DNA from: Psychrobacillus sp044762745
GTDB taxonomy: Bacteria; Bacillota; Bacilli; Bacillales_A; Planococcaceae
Reading direction: 5' to 3'
Length of the DNA stretch: 64,000 nt
Assembly: GCF_044762745.1 (NCBI RefSeq)
Contig: NZ_JBIWEX010000009.1
Location: forward strand, 62,001 to 126,000
Numbering within the stretch: the first letter of the stretch is position 1; each line of letters opens with the position of its first letter. A program made the position numbers and the translations under genes. Below are positions 7,002 through 15,791 of the stretch, in pieces. The notes under the pieces are model-generated. The model did not search any database. It was not told the DNA's origin and was given only the letters and a program-made list of their open reading frames with translations.

Positions 7002-7193
7002 ATGGGAACCTTACAAACGGAGCTTATTGAAAAAGGATTAAAACAGGCTAATATGGGTAAGTTAGTCAATCCGAATACAAAAACAAGCAAAAAGAGAAAA
7101 GAAACGTTATCTCGTAGGGAAATTGAAGATTTAATGGGGTGCAATCGACAAACGTACAGACGTGTTGGTGGAGCGATTCGAAATAAACGATAG
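7002..7193 (+). CDS. Hypothetical basic phage protein, 63 aa
   Basis: The ATG at 7002 has the better spacing to GAGGGGTGA; an ATG at 6996 is also possible. The C-terminal part (LSRREIEDLMGCNRQTYRRV) looks like a helix-turn-helix. With the strong basic charge this suggests a small DNA-binding protein. It is separated by only a few bases from its neighbours and probably shares their transcript. Confidence 0.65.
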   Translation: MGTLQTELIEKGLKQANMGKLVNPNTKTSKKRKETLSRREIEDLMGCNRQTYRRVGGAIRNKR

Positions 7194-7204
7194 GAGTGAT
7201 TGAT

Positions 7205-7666
7205 ATGTCAGATAAACAGTTTGATATTGCACGATTAGTTACAGATTACAGAATGATGAAAGCGGAAATAAAAAGGTTGCAATCTATCATATACGGATTT
7301 TCGATTCCGATGACCAACTGGGGTGTTGCTCAATATGGTTTAGATGCTGCCATGCCAAAAGGATCTCCAGGTAAAAGTTTAGCGGAAATGAAACAAATGG
7401 ATATTCGAGAAAAGAAACAAAGAGAGCGCTTAGAGCGAATGGAATGCATAGTATTCGCTTTGGAAAGTGTATTCGATATTTTGGAAGATGAAACCTGCAA
7501 AACTATATACGATTGCTTGCTTGATGGTATGACACATAGAGATATTGCAGCTCATTTAACAACGTCCAAAGATTTTGTGCGAATCAAGAAACAAGAGATT
7601 TTTCGCCAGATTAGCCAAAATAGCCAAATCCTAACCTATTTGCAAAAAGAAAAAATTGCGGTGTAA
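7205..7666 (+). CDS. ArpU/RinA-like late transcription regulator
   Basis: The ATG at 7205 follows TAGGAGTG with eight-base spacing; an in-frame GTG at 7196 is too close. The 153 residues start with a coiled helix (DYRMMKAEIKRLQSIIYGF) and end in a sigma-region-4-like helix-turn-helix (YDCLLDGMTHRDIAAHLTTS then VRIKKQEIFRQI). This is the layout of phage late regulators placed just before the terminase genes. It would switch on the packaging and structural operon. The subfamily is uncertain. Confidence 0.7.
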   Translation: MSDKQFDIARLVTDYRMMKAEIKRLQSIIYGFSIPMTNWGVAQYGLDAAMPKGSPGKSLAEMKQMDIREKKQRERLERMECIVFALESVFDILEDETCKTIYDCLLDGMTHRDIAAHLTTSKDFVRIKKQEIFRQISQNSQILTYLQKEKIAV

Positions 7667-7703
7667 ACTGGAAGGAGGGTCGGCTAGGTAGGTCCCTTGA
7701 GCA

Positions 7704-7752
7704 GGAAAATATTAGCGTTATTGCCATCTTCGACGGCGTGTGAAAATATTAG
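7704..7752 (+). repeat. Direct repeat GAAAATATTAG before the late region
   Basis: An exact 11-base sequence GAAAATATTAG occurs at 7704-7714 and 7742-7752, start to start 38 bases, in the gap between the regulator and the next gene. It could be a binding site for the late regulator or part of a packaging site. Neither is shown by the sequence alone. Confidence 0.35.
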
Positions 7753-7813
7753 GTAATATGTTGCAGGATTTTATCTTTCAATGACGAATATAGTCATGGG
7801 GAGGTGAAATTGA

Positions 7814-8221
7814 GTGCAATTTACGTATTTAGAATTTAAAAAAGATTTGATGACTAGTCGATCTTATCATTCTTTTGGTAGAGATTTTATAGAGTTGTTT
7901 GAAGAACTGTATGATATAGAACATATTCAAGCTATGTATCTTAGAAACCAATTTAATAAAGAAGAATTAGAAATAATTTTTTTCTTTACTAATAAAATTG
8001 TGGTTGTCACAAAAGAAAGCTCACATTTTAGATTCGACGAGAATAGTGGAAAAGTTATAAGTAAAAATTTATATATTGCCAAAGATATGGATCGAAAAAT
8101 TGAATTAGTAATAAACTTTGACAATAAAGAAACTTTGACTTTAGAAAACTATAAGGATTCTAATCCTGATATGGCTTGGGATTATGGGCATGAAATTAAA
8201 GAGATATTCAAGATATCATAA
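7814..8221 (+). CDS. Hypothetical phage protein, 135 aa
   Basis: The GTG start is preceded by GGAGGTGA. The product (MQFTYLEFKKDLMTSRSYHS ...) is acidic with alternating beta strands (EELEIIFFFTNKIVVVTKES, then RKIELVINF). It resembles small Bacillus proteins such as DUF3908, but I am not certain of that family. It has its own strong terminator and lies between the regulator and terminase genes, so it may be an independent cargo gene. Confidence 0.65.
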   Translation: MQFTYLEFKKDLMTSRSYHSFGRDFIELFEELYDIEHIQAMYLRNQFNKEELEIIFFFTNKIVVVTKESSHFRFDENSGKVISKNLYIAKDMDRKIELVINFDNKETLTLENYKDSNPDMAWDYGHEIKEIFKIS

Positions 8222-8228
8222 TTCACTT

Positions 8229-8250
8229 ACATCCTTCGGGATGTTTTTTT
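8229..8250 (+). terminator. Rho-independent terminator
   Basis: ACATCC, loop TTCG, GGATGT followed by TTTTTT. A UUCG tetraloop and an uninterrupted T-run make this a clear intrinsic terminator. Confidence 0.88.
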
Positions 8251-8281
8251 ATTAGCAAATAGCATAATGGGGTGATTCGAT

Positions 8282-8872
8282 GTGAAGCAAAATAAAGGAG
8301 GTAGGAAAAGTAAATACGAAACTCATGTAGAACAAAGGTTATTTGAGGTTGAATGTTGGGCTCGTGATGGACTTATCGATGAACAAATCGCAAATAATTT
8401 AGGTGTAGCTTACTCGACTTTCAGAGAATATGTTAAAAAGTATTCGGCGTTATCGGCAGCCTTAAAAAAGGGCAAGGAAATTATAGACTTCCAAGTTGAA
8501 AATGCCTTGCTAAAACGTGCATTAGGCTATGAATATATAGAGAAGAAGTATGCGCAAGTAGAGATGTCTGAGGATGAACATTACGCTTTACAAACTGTTG
8601 CCGTAAACCGTTTTAAGATGGAGAATCCAGAAGCGACACTCGAAGAAATTCGTCTAGTAGAAATGCAAGTGTCCAAATATAAGAGTGTGCTTGTTGAAGA
8701 AAAGACAAAAGATGTTGTACCAGATACGACAGCACAAATCTTCTGGCTTAAAAATCGTCGTCCTGATAAATGGAGGGATAAACAGGATGTTGAACACAGC
8801 GGCTCAATGGAAGTTAACAATCCACTGAAAGGATTAACAACAGAAGAGTTAAGGAAGCTGATAAAGAAATGA
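8282..8872 (+). CDS. Terminase small subunit
   Basis: A GTG start follows GGGGTGA. The 196-residue protein begins KQNKGGRKSKYETHVEQRL and has an N-terminal helix-turn-helix (GLIDEQIANNLGVAYSTFREY) that would bind the packaging site. The middle includes ENALLKRALGYEYIEKKY and FWLKNRRPDKWRDK, features typical of XtmA-type small terminases. It overlaps the large subunit gene by four bases, as expected for a packaging complex made in fixed proportion. Confidence 0.9.
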   Translation: MKQNKGGRKSKYETHVEQRLFEVECWARDGLIDEQIANNLGVAYSTFREYVKKYSALSAALKKGKEIIDFQVENALLKRALGYEYIEKKYAQVEMSEDEHYALQTVAVNRFKMENPEATLEEIRLVEMQVSKYKSVLVEEKTKDVVPDTTAQIFWLKNRRPDKWRDKQDVEHSGSMEVNNPLKGLTTEELRKLIKK

Positions 8873-10260
8873 CGGATCTAGAGAAAATTAAACAGATGGC
8901 CAAGATAGAGCTCGCAAATCGTGAGTTCTTTTATTTTTGTCATTTGTTAGCTCCAGACTTCTATGCAACTGATCGTCAGTATTTAATTGATCTTTGCAAT
9001 GACATGCAAGATTTTTATGAGTCGGACGATGATGTATTGATTATCAACGTTCCACCACGTCACGGTAAGTCACGAACAGCTGTAATGCTAGCTCAATGGA
9101 TATTTGGACAGAATCAAGAAGAAAAGATTATGACAGGATCATACAATGAGACTCTTTCAACGATGTTTTCTAAAGGTGTTCGTAATGGAATATCCGAAGA
9201 AAAGGCTGATAAAGACAAAATTGTTTATCGAGACATCTTTCCCAACGTTCGAATAAAGCAAGGCGATGCAGCTATGAACTTATGGAGTTTAGAAGGCGGA
9301 TACAATAATTACCTTGCTACATCTCCTACAGGCACAGCAACTGGATTTGGTGCTTCCGTTTTAATCATTGATGACTTAATTAAAAACTCCCTTGAAGCAT
9401 ACAACGCGCTTACGTTAGAAAAACACTGGGATTGGTTCACTAATACCATGCTATCTCGTCTTGAAGAAGGCGGTAAAATCATCTTGATTATGACGAGATG
9501 GGCAAGTAATGACCTGGCAGGTATGGCGCTTAATCATTTCAAAGATGAAAAAAAGACAGTACGTCATGTACTTATGAAAGCATTGCAAGACGATGGTTCT
9601 ATGTTATGTCCAACTGTTCTTTCGAAGGATAGCTACGACATGAAGGTTAGAGCGATGGGAATCGATATTGCTTCTGCTAACTATCAACAAGAGCCGATTG
9701 ACGTCAAAGGTCGCTTGTATAGCTCATTTAAAACATATGACGGTAAGTTACCAGAGTTCAAAGAGATTAAGAACTACACTGATACGGCAGATACTGGAGC
9801 CGACTACCTATGCTCAATCAACTATGGGGTCACATTTAATAACGAAGCTTACGTGCTGGATGTGCTGTATACGAAAGATGGTATGGAAATCACTGAACCA
9901 AAACACGCAAAAATGCTCTACGAAGGCAATGTAGGTTGGTCAGATGTCGAGTCGAATAATGGGGGTAGAGGGTATGCGAGAGCCGTTGAAAGGCTATTAG
10001 TAAGCAATCACAATTCAAATCGTACCCATATAGAGCCATTTCATCAATCGAAAAACAAACAGGCTCGTATTCTATCAAATGCAACCTGGGTGATGGACCA
10101 CATCTATTTCCCTTCCAACTGGAAAGATAGATGGCCGGAGTATTACGAGGCAATGAGCAAGTACCAAAAAGAAGGTAAGAACAAACACGATGATGCACCA
10201 GATGCTACGACTGGAATTGCTGAGAAGGTCGGTGTAGGTGATGTGTTTAGTTTTGATTAA
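8869..10260 (+). CDS. Terminase large subunit
   Basis: The 463-residue motor-nuclease has a Walker A variant PPRHGKS at residues 62-68, a Walker B LIIDD at about 165-169 and a nuclease domain with YTDTADTGADY near 301-311, plus a conserved end (NKHDDAPDATTG). It cuts concatemeric DNA and pumps it into proheads using ATP. It overlaps the small subunit by ATGA and is followed five bases later by the portal gene region. Confidence 0.95.
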   Translation: MTDLEKIKQMAKIELANREFFYFCHLLAPDFYATDRQYLIDLCNDMQDFYESDDDVLIINVPPRHGKSRTAVMLAQWIFGQNQEEKIMTGSYNETLSTMFSKGVRNGISEEKADKDKIVYRDIFPNVRIKQGDAAMNLWSLEGGYNNYLATSPTGTATGFGASVLIIDDLIKNSLEAYNALTLEKHWDWFTNTMLSRLEEGGKIILIMTRWASNDLAGMALNHFKDEKKTVRHVLMKALQDDGSMLCPTVLSKDSYDMKVRAMGIDIASANYQQEPIDVKGRLYSSFKTYDGKLPEFKEIKNYTDTADTGADYLCSINYGVTFNNEAYVLDVLYTKDGMEITEPKHAKMLYEGNVGWSDVESNNGGRGYARAVERLLVSNHNSNRTHIEPFHQSKNKQARILSNATWVMDHIYFPSNWKDRWPEYYEAMSKYQKEGKNKHDDAPDATTGIAEKVGVGDVFSFD

Positions 10261-10274
10261 GAGAGGTGAAATAC

Positions 10275-11765
10275 GTGGAGTACTTCCCGTTTCAAGGTGC
10301 AGGAACTGATACAGAAGAATTGATTGACATAATTACTACAGGTGCTCAATCAATCATTAGCAATATCACATTGCTTGAAAGAGAGATTACTAAATTTAAG
10401 TCATCACAAAAGCGTGAGTGGATGATTAGAGGCGAACAGTACTATGAAGGTGAGCAAGATATTTTAACCCGTAAACGAAAAGTAATTGGAAAAGGTGGAC
10501 GGTTAGAAATTGCTGAAAATCTACCAAACAACCAAATACTAGATAACCAGTATGCCAAATTAGTAGATCAGAAGGTTAACTATCAATTAGGCAAGCCTCT
10601 TACACTGGAAACTGATAATCAAGCCTATCTAGACCTGTTACAAAGGATATTCAACAAAAGGTTTCACCGTACTTTACGGAATTTAGGGCTAGACGCGTTA
10701 AACGGTGGCATCGCATGGCTTTATCCTTATTACAATGACCAAGGCGAATTTACTTTCAAGCGATTCCCAAACAGCGAAATCTTACCTTTCTGGAAAGATG
10801 CAGAACATACCGTACTCGATTCAGCTGTTCGTATGTATACCGAAACCGGCTATGAAGGTGAGAAGGAAGTCTTGTACGAGAAAGTAGAGGTGTACACAGT
10901 CAGTGGGGTTAGATGCTATGTGTGGTTCAATGGCAGATTGGTAGATGACGTAGAGAAACCTTCCATTTCGTATTTATCCGTCACAGATGAAGATGGCAAT
11001 GAAACACTATTGAATTGGCAGAGGGTGCCGTTAATTCCTTTTAAATTTAACAGTAAAGAAATTCCATTGTTGAAACGTGTGAAATCTTTACAAGATGGTA
11101 TAAACATCATGCTGAGTGATTTCGAGAACAATATGCAAGAGGATGCCCGTTCCACTATTCTTATACTACATAACTATGATGGACAAAATTTAGGAGAGTT
11201 CAGAAAAAACCTATCACAATATGGCGCTGTTAAAGTTCGTAGTGCAGATGGTTCAAAAGGCGGCGTGGAGTCATTACAAATCGAAGTAAATGCTGATAAC
11301 TACAAAGCAATCCTAGCATTTTTTAAGAAGGCGCTCATTGAAAATGGTCGTGGATATGATGCGAAAGATGAACGCATGGCCAATAATCCAAACCAGATGA
11401 ATATCCAGTCCATGTACAGCGATATCGATCTTGATGCTAACGGAATTGAAACTGAGTTCCAAGCTTCGTTTGAGGATTTGCTTTGGTTCGTTAATGTGCA
11501 TTTGGCTAACACTGGTCAGGGTGATTATGAAAATGAGACAGTAAACGTGATATTTAATCGTGATGTGCTTATTAACGAGACTGAATCCATTAATAATGCT
11601 ATTAATTCATTGCCAATCCTTTCGTTGGAAACAATTGTTGCGCAGCATCCTTGGACTTCTGACACCCAACTTGAATTAGACCGGATAAAAAAAGAAAAAG
11701 AAAATGAAATTGACGATTACAAAAAAGCTTTTCCGAAACGTGGTGAAGTAGTTGGCAAAGAGTAG
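10275..11765 (+). CDS. Portal protein (SPP1 gp6-like family)
   Basis: I chose the GTG at 10275 because AGAGGTGA is properly placed; an in-frame GTG at 10266 lies within that site. The product of about 496 residues shows typical portal features: an N-terminal REWMIRGEQYYEGEQDI segment, LDNQYAKLVDQKVNYQLGKP, and a long C-terminal helical region. It forms the dodecameric DNA entry ring at one capsid vertex. It overlaps the minor head gene. Confidence 0.93.
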   Translation: MEYFPFQGAGTDTEELIDIITTGAQSIISNITLLEREITKFKSSQKREWMIRGEQYYEGEQDILTRKRKVIGKGGRLEIAENLPNNQILDNQYAKLVDQKVNYQLGKPLTLETDNQAYLDLLQRIFNKRFHRTLRNLGLDALNGGIAWLYPYYNDQGEFTFKRFPNSEILPFWKDAEHTVLDSAVRMYTETGYEGEKEVLYEKVEVYTVSGVRCYVWFNGRLVDDVEKPSISYLSVTDEDGNETLLNWQRVPLIPFKFNSKEIPLLKRVKSLQDGINIMLSDFENNMQEDARSTILILHNYDGQNLGEFRKNLSQYGAVKVRSADGSKGGVESLQIEVNADNYKAILAFFKKALIENGRGYDAKDERMANNPNQMNIQSMYSDIDLDANGIETEFQASFEDLLWFVNVHLANTGQGDYENETVNVIFNRDVLINETESINNAINSLPILSLETIVAQHPWTSDTQLELDRIKKEKENEIDDYKKAFPKRGEVVGKE

Positions 11766-12783
11766 ATCATATTGGGTCCAACGCTTTGAAATGATGATGC
11801 AAGCACAATTCAGTGAAAGTGAAGAGTTTGGAGAGGTTCTTGAGGAACTATATGACCTTGTTGCAGAAGAACTAGAAAAAGACATCGCTAAGTGGTATGC
11901 ACGCTTTGCCAAAAACAATGAAATATCACTCTCAGAAGCAAAGACGATGCTAAGAGGTGCTGAACTAGCTGAATTCCATTGGGACGTTCTGGAATACATT
12001 GAATATGGCGAAAGAAATGCTCTAGATGGAAATTGGATGAGGCAACTTGAAAATGCTTCTGCACGTGTTCATATATCTCACTTAGAAGCTATCAAAATAC
12101 AGACGCAACAAGTTATTGAAGAATTGTATGGAAAGCAATTAGAAGGCGTAGAAAGACATTTGAAAGAGGTTTACCAAAATACGTATTATCACACAGCATT
12201 TGAAATTCAGTCTGGTTTTAACGTTGGTTATTCCTTGCAATCTATCAATGCTACACAATTGCGACAAGTCATCTCAAAACCTTGGACAGCAGATGGAGTA
12301 ACTTTCAGTGAACGCATTTGGAAAAATAAAAATGAGCTTATCAACACATTACACACGGAGCTAACGCAATCCATCATTCGTGGTGATTCACCCGGTAAAG
12401 TGATTGCTACAATATCGAAGAAACTAAAAGTGAGTAAAGATAAGGCTGGCCGTTTAGTAATGACGGAATCGGCTTTTTTTGCGTCTGCTGCACAAAAAGG
12501 AGCATTTGAAGCCTTAGATGTGGAGGAATATGAGATTGTAGCGACGTTAGACGGTAAAACGAGTGACATTTGCCAAGATTTAGACGGCAAGGTATTTGAG
12601 ATGAAGGATTACGCAGTGGGAATTACAGCACCTCCATTTCATCCTTGGTGTAGGACCGTCACAGTTCCATATTTTGAAGATGATGATTACAGTAAGCGGA
12701 TTGCTAGAGGTAAGGACGGCAAGGTTTATTACATTTCTAGTAATATTAAATATCCTGAGTGGGAGGAGCGTTTCGTTTCCTAG
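11752..12783 (+). CDS. Minor head protein (SPP1 gp7 / Mu gpF-like)
   Basis: The TTG start overlaps the portal gene by 14 bases and begins MAKSRSYWVQRFEMM, a start common to this family. The C-terminal head-morphogenesis domain carries LDGKTSDICQDLDGK and FHPWCRTVTVPYF, with the conserved cysteines and histidine of the family (probably metal binding). The protein of 343 residues is thought to enter the prohead with the portal and to assist DNA ejection. Confidence 0.92.
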   Translation: MAKSRSYWVQRFEMMMQAQFSESEEFGEVLEELYDLVAEELEKDIAKWYARFAKNNEISLSEAKTMLRGAELAEFHWDVLEYIEYGERNALDGNWMRQLENASARVHISHLEAIKIQTQQVIEELYGKQLEGVERHLKEVYQNTYYHTAFEIQSGFNVGYSLQSINATQLRQVISKPWTADGVTFSERIWKNKNELINTLHTELTQSIIRGDSPGKVIATISKKLKVSKDKAGRLVMTESAFFASAAQKGAFEALDVEEYEIVATLDGKTSDICQDLDGKVFEMKDYAVGITAPPFHPWCRTVTVPYFEDDDYSKRIARGKDGKVYYISSNIKYPEWEERFVS

Positions 12784-12817
12784 TTTGATATAATTTTCAT
12801 TCTAGGAGGTGATAAAA

Positions 12818-13018
12818 GTGGAAGGCAATAAAATACAAGATTTAATGTTGGCTATGATACAAAATAAGGTAAGTATAAAAGATTCCATTGAAGGTGCGGC
12901 TGATTTGATGAATTTGGATTCGGAAGTTTTTTCAGATTTATTGAAATTGTATGCTCAGAACCCTAATATGAGTGCAGAGGAACTTTCGAAAGCATATGAA
13001 TTGATAAAAAGTAAATAG
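12818..13018 (+). CDS. Small acidic helical phage protein, 66 aa
   Basis: The GTG at 12818 is placed correctly after AGGAGG; the GTG at 12809 overlaps it. The product (MEGNKIQDLMLAMIQNKVSI ...) is helical with no recognised domain. It sits between the minor head and scaffold genes, a position where head-region cargo genes are often found. A weak hairpin with GCCG/CGGC arms follows at about 13033-13064. Confidence 0.6.
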   Translation: MEGNKIQDLMLAMIQNKVSIKDSIEGAADLMNLDSEVFSDLLKLYAQNPNMSAEELSKAYELIKSK

Positions 13019-13094
13019 TAAATGTAGTTTTGCCGTACTTACACTTATGTGATGTGTGCGGCTTTTATTATGCCTTAAAAGGGGGGGATTGACA

Positions 13095-13217
13095 TTGACT
13101 GATGTTCAAACTTTAATTCAATTTAAGGTACAGCAACAATTACAATTTGAACCGTCTAAACTAAATCGCTCTCAACGTCGAAGGTTGGAAAAGGAGTATA
13201 AGAAAAATGCCAAATAA
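13095..13217 (+). CDS. Very small basic phage protein, 40 aa
   Basis: A TTG start follows AAAAGGGGGGGATTGACA. The product MTDVQTLIQFKVQQQLQFEP continues with NRSQRRRLEKEYKKNAK. The NRSQRRRLEK tract is seen in many short phage head-region proteins. It overlaps the next gene by 11 bases in another frame, which suggests coupling. Function unknown. Confidence 0.55.
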   Translation: MTDVQTLIQFKVQQQLQFEPSKLNRSQRRRLEKEYKKNAK

Positions 13218-13497
13218 ATGTTTTAACTTTCCTAAATGCAAGAACGAGTCTGTAACAGAGTTTTGTCCCGACTGCTTAGACAATGGTGGCATTTACAATC
13301 CAATACACGACAGCTTCACTTATCATGCGCCAAAGAAGGACCAAGTAGAACGCTATGAAACTATTCGTAATAAGGCGAAAGAATTAGCGCTTTTAATAGA
13401 CAGGTCTTGTCCACGCAGTCGAGAAAAATCACTTGCTCAAACTAATTTAGAACAGGCTGTCATGTGGGCAAATAAATCAATTGCATGTAACGAATAG
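13207..13497 (+). CDS. Acb2/Tad1 hairpin-like protein with N-terminal zinc-finger-like segment
   Basis: The 96-residue protein has two parts. Residues 1-28 carry four cysteines (5, 11, 20, 23) that could bind zinc. Residues 37-96 (FTYHAPKKDQVERYETIRNK through CPRSREKSLAQTNLEQAVMW to ANKSIA) match, from memory, the short helical hairpin shared by the anti-defence proteins Acb2 and Tad1. Those proteins trap the cyclic nucleotide signals of CBASS and Thoeris. If so, this gene could guard the phage against such systems. Capsid-side location and strong overlap with the preceding small gene imply expression in the late operon. Confidence 0.6.
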   Translation: MPNKCFNFPKCKNESVTEFCPDCLDNGGIYNPIHDSFTYHAPKKDQVERYETIRNKAKELALLIDRSCPRSREKSLAQTNLEQAVMWANKSIACNE

Positions 13498-13506
13498 AAA
13501 ACTTTA

Positions 13507-13602
13507 ATGTCTCGTCTTTTTGGTATTGGAGACGTAAAAGAACAAGACAAATCCGTGGACGAAACCCACGTTAAAAAGCGTAATTTGAAGGAGGAAGAAT
13601 GA
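13507..13602 (+). CDS. Possible 31-aa peptide before the scaffold gene
   Basis: ATG at 13507 opens MSRLFGIGDVKEQDKSVDET followed by HVKKRNLKEEE and a TGA two bases before the scaffold ATG. The tight fit to the next gene argues for a real ORF. There is no ribosome binding site upstream, so it is only a candidate. Confidence 0.3.
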   Translation: MSRLFGIGDVKEQDKSVDETHVKKRNLKEEE

Positions 13603-13603
13603 T

Positions 13604-14191
13604 ATGACAAAAGAACAATTAGTTGCATTAGGTTTAACAGAAGAACAGGCAGATAAGGTAATCGAAGGCTACGGAACAACCATTCCTAAATCACGTTTTG
13701 ATGATGTAAACAATGCCAAAAAACAGCTTGAATTGGATATTGTTTCTCGCGATAAGCAACTTGAGGATCTTAAAAAAATAGATGCTGAAGGATTACAAGC
13801 TAAGATTGCTGATTTGCAACAGGAAAACATTGACGCAAAAGTAAAATATGAAAATGAATTAAAAGAAACCCGTTTAGCTAGTGCCATTAAATTAGCGTTA
13901 CACAGCAAGGCACAGGACGCTGATATTGTATCGAGTCTACTGGATAAAACGAAAGTGGAATTGAATGAAGATGGGACCATAAAAGGCGGATTAGATGAGC
14001 AGTTAAAAACACTGCAAGAAGCTAAGCCGTTTTTATTTATTCCGGAAAAGAAGGAACCGACGTTTAAAGGTTGGAATCCTGCAGCTGGTAATGCCGATAA
14101 AGACAACGAGTTGGATATCGGTAGTAACTTCGCAAAAGAAGCAAATTCAAAAGGAGCCCCTGCAGAACAAGCTCTAAATCCATGGGGTTAA
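13604..14191 (+). CDS. Capsid scaffolding protein (phage GP20 family)
   Basis: The 195-residue protein begins with TKEQLVALGLTEEQADKVIE, followed by a long coiled coil (about residues 35-95, including LEDLKKIDAEGLQAKIADLQ) and an acidic C-terminal tail with a NPWG end. This is the layout of GP20-type scaffolds that guide capsid assembly and are then lost. AAGGAGG precedes the start. It is placed directly before the capsid genes, as usual. Confidence 0.87.
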   Translation: MTKEQLVALGLTEEQADKVIEGYGTTIPKSRFDDVNNAKKQLELDIVSRDKQLEDLKKIDAEGLQAKIADLQQENIDAKVKYENELKETRLASAIKLALHSKAQDADIVSSLLDKTKVELNEDGTIKGGLDEQLKTLQEAKPFLFIPEKKEPTFKGWNPAAGNADKDNELDIGSNFAKEANSKGAPAEQALNPWG

Positions 14192-14214
14192 TTAATAAAA
14201 AGGAGGGCATCTAA

Positions 14215-14526
14215 ATGCCATATGTAAGAGGAATCAATAATTACAATCGTGTTAATTTTTTAGCATCTTCAAAAGTCCAATCATTCACTACACTTGTCAG
14301 TGATGTAGGAGTAACAGCAGTGGACGGCAAGAAAATAGTGAAAGCAGGTACAATCCTTCCAAAGAATGACGCAACAGCTGAGGGCATTCTTTATTACGAT
14401 GTTGACGTTACTCACGGACCACAACCAGGTGCATTAATTGTAGAAGCGTATATCTTAGAAGAACGCCTTCACACAGCGCCAACAACAGGAGCAAAAGAAG
14501 CATTAACAAAAATAACATTCCGATAA
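14215..14526 (+). CDS. Probable head decoration/stabilising protein
   Basis: The 103-residue product is rich in beta strands and threonine/valine, with a typical tract IVKAGTILPKNDATAEGILY. Such proteins, encoded between scaffold and major capsid genes, often trim or decorate the head. AAAGGAGGG precedes the start. The role is inferred mostly from position and size. Confidence 0.6.
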   Translation: MPYVRGINNYNRVNFLASSKVQSFTTLVSDVGVTAVDGKKIVKAGTILPKNDATAEGILYYDVDVTHGPQPGALIVEAYILEERLHTAPTTGAKEALTKITFR

Positions 14527-14560
14527 TCACTAACAGAAAATAGAAGGGTGGAAAACCATA

Positions 14561-15586
14561 ATGCCAGATGTATTAGAATTATTTGACGCAAAAACAGTTT
14601 TAAGTTATTTGAAAGAGCGTACTTTTACGCCTTATCTAGGGGAGACGCTTTTCCCAGAAGTAAAACATGACACATTAGAATTTGAATACCTTGTAGGAGC
14701 TAGCAATCTACCAGTTGCAGCTAAAATCCATGCATTTGATACAGAAGCTGAAATCGGTTCTGTAGATTTTAATGATCAAGCGCTTGAGGCGGCTTATATC
14801 AAAAAGAAATATCAAATCAAAGAGAAAGATCTAATTGCTTTGCAATTCCCACGTACACCACAAGAACAACAAGTTTTAGTGAAGCGTGTGTTTAACCTTA
14901 TCGATAGAGCGGTAGAGGATGTAAGAGCTGAAAAAGAGATTATGCGTATGCAAGCTTTAGCTAACGGTGAGTTATCTCTTGCTATGGAAGGTGGCGGGAC
15001 TTTAACGGTCGATTACCAAATCCCAGATACCAACCAAGAAGCTCTTTCAGGTGCTGACATTTGGGGTACTGGTACAGAAGATTTTATCGGTGATATGGAA
15101 CGTTGGGCTTCTGCATTAGATGAAAAGCCAACACGTGCTTTAACTTCTCAAAAAATTGCTAGTCAAATCTTACGTAATTCAAAAGTACTTGGCTATTTAT
15201 TTGGTAAAGATAGTGGTCGAGTAGCAACAATGGCTGATTTGAATAGCTTTTTGACTTCTCATCAATTACCAACCATTGCGACATACGACGCTAAATATCG
15301 TGTTCAAAATGCTAACGGTACGTATACAACACATCGTTACTTCCCTGAAAACAAATTCGTTATGTTTGGCTCTAGCACTTTAGGTGAGACGTTACATGGA
15401 CCAACACCAGAAGAGAGTCGTCTGCTACGTCAAGGAAACGAAGAAGTGTCTAAAGTGGGTAATATTTTCGGTATGGTTTTTGAGGAAGGATTAGATCCGG
15501 TATCAACATGGGCAAAAGCATCTACAACAGCAATCCCATCTTTCCCTGAAGCTAATAATGTATTCCAAGCACAACCGATCGCTTAA
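14561..15586 (+). CDS. Major capsid protein (gpE-like)
   Basis: The 341-residue protein matches the major capsid protein E family in length and in features such as YLGETLFPEVKHDTLEFEYL, an IKKKYQIKEKD segment and a C-terminal EGLDPVSTWAKASTTAIPSF. It forms the icosahedral shell with an HK97-like fold. It lies directly after the scaffold and decoration genes. Confidence 0.9.
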   Translation: MPDVLELFDAKTVLSYLKERTFTPYLGETLFPEVKHDTLEFEYLVGASNLPVAAKIHAFDTEAEIGSVDFNDQALEAAYIKKKYQIKEKDLIALQFPRTPQEQQVLVKRVFNLIDRAVEDVRAEKEIMRMQALANGELSLAMEGGGTLTVDYQIPDTNQEALSGADIWGTGTEDFIGDMERWASALDEKPTRALTSQKIASQILRNSKVLGYLFGKDSGRVATMADLNSFLTSHQLPTIATYDAKYRVQNANGTYTTHRYFPENKFVMFGSSTLGETLHGPTPEESRLLRQGNEEVSKVGNIFGMVFEEGLDPVSTWAKASTTAIPSFPEANNVFQAQPIA

Positions 15587-15600
15587 GGAGGGACAGTTTC

Positions 15601-15786
15601 ATGAAAAAAGTTGAAGTTATTAAGACTCCTATTCGATACAAAGATGTTACTTATCGAGCGGGAGAATCTTTTGAAATGAATGATGACCACGTGAATGAAT
15701 CGCTTGTTAAAGTACTAGGTGATGTTAGCAAAGGCGCTAAGGGTAAGGCGCAAACAACTACTAAAGGTCAAACTGAAAGCGAGTGA
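15601..15786 (+). CDS. Small phage head protein, 61 aa
   Basis: ATG follows GGAGGGACAGTTTC. The product begins MKKVEVIKTPIRYKDVTYRA and ends in a polar, disordered tail (GKAQTTTKGQTESE). Short proteins of this type follow the capsid gene in many Firmicute phages and may be DUF7210-like, which I cannot confirm. The stop overlaps the next possible start (GTGA). Confidence 0.6.
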   Translation: MKKVEVIKTPIRYKDVTYRAGESFEMNDDHVNESLVKVLGDVSKGAKGKAQTTTKGQTESE

Positions 15787-15791
15787 TCGCT

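Noticed and set aside
13669..14106. 145-codon minus ORF within the scaffold gene
   Set aside because: A mirror frame of the coiled-coil gene; no start signal.
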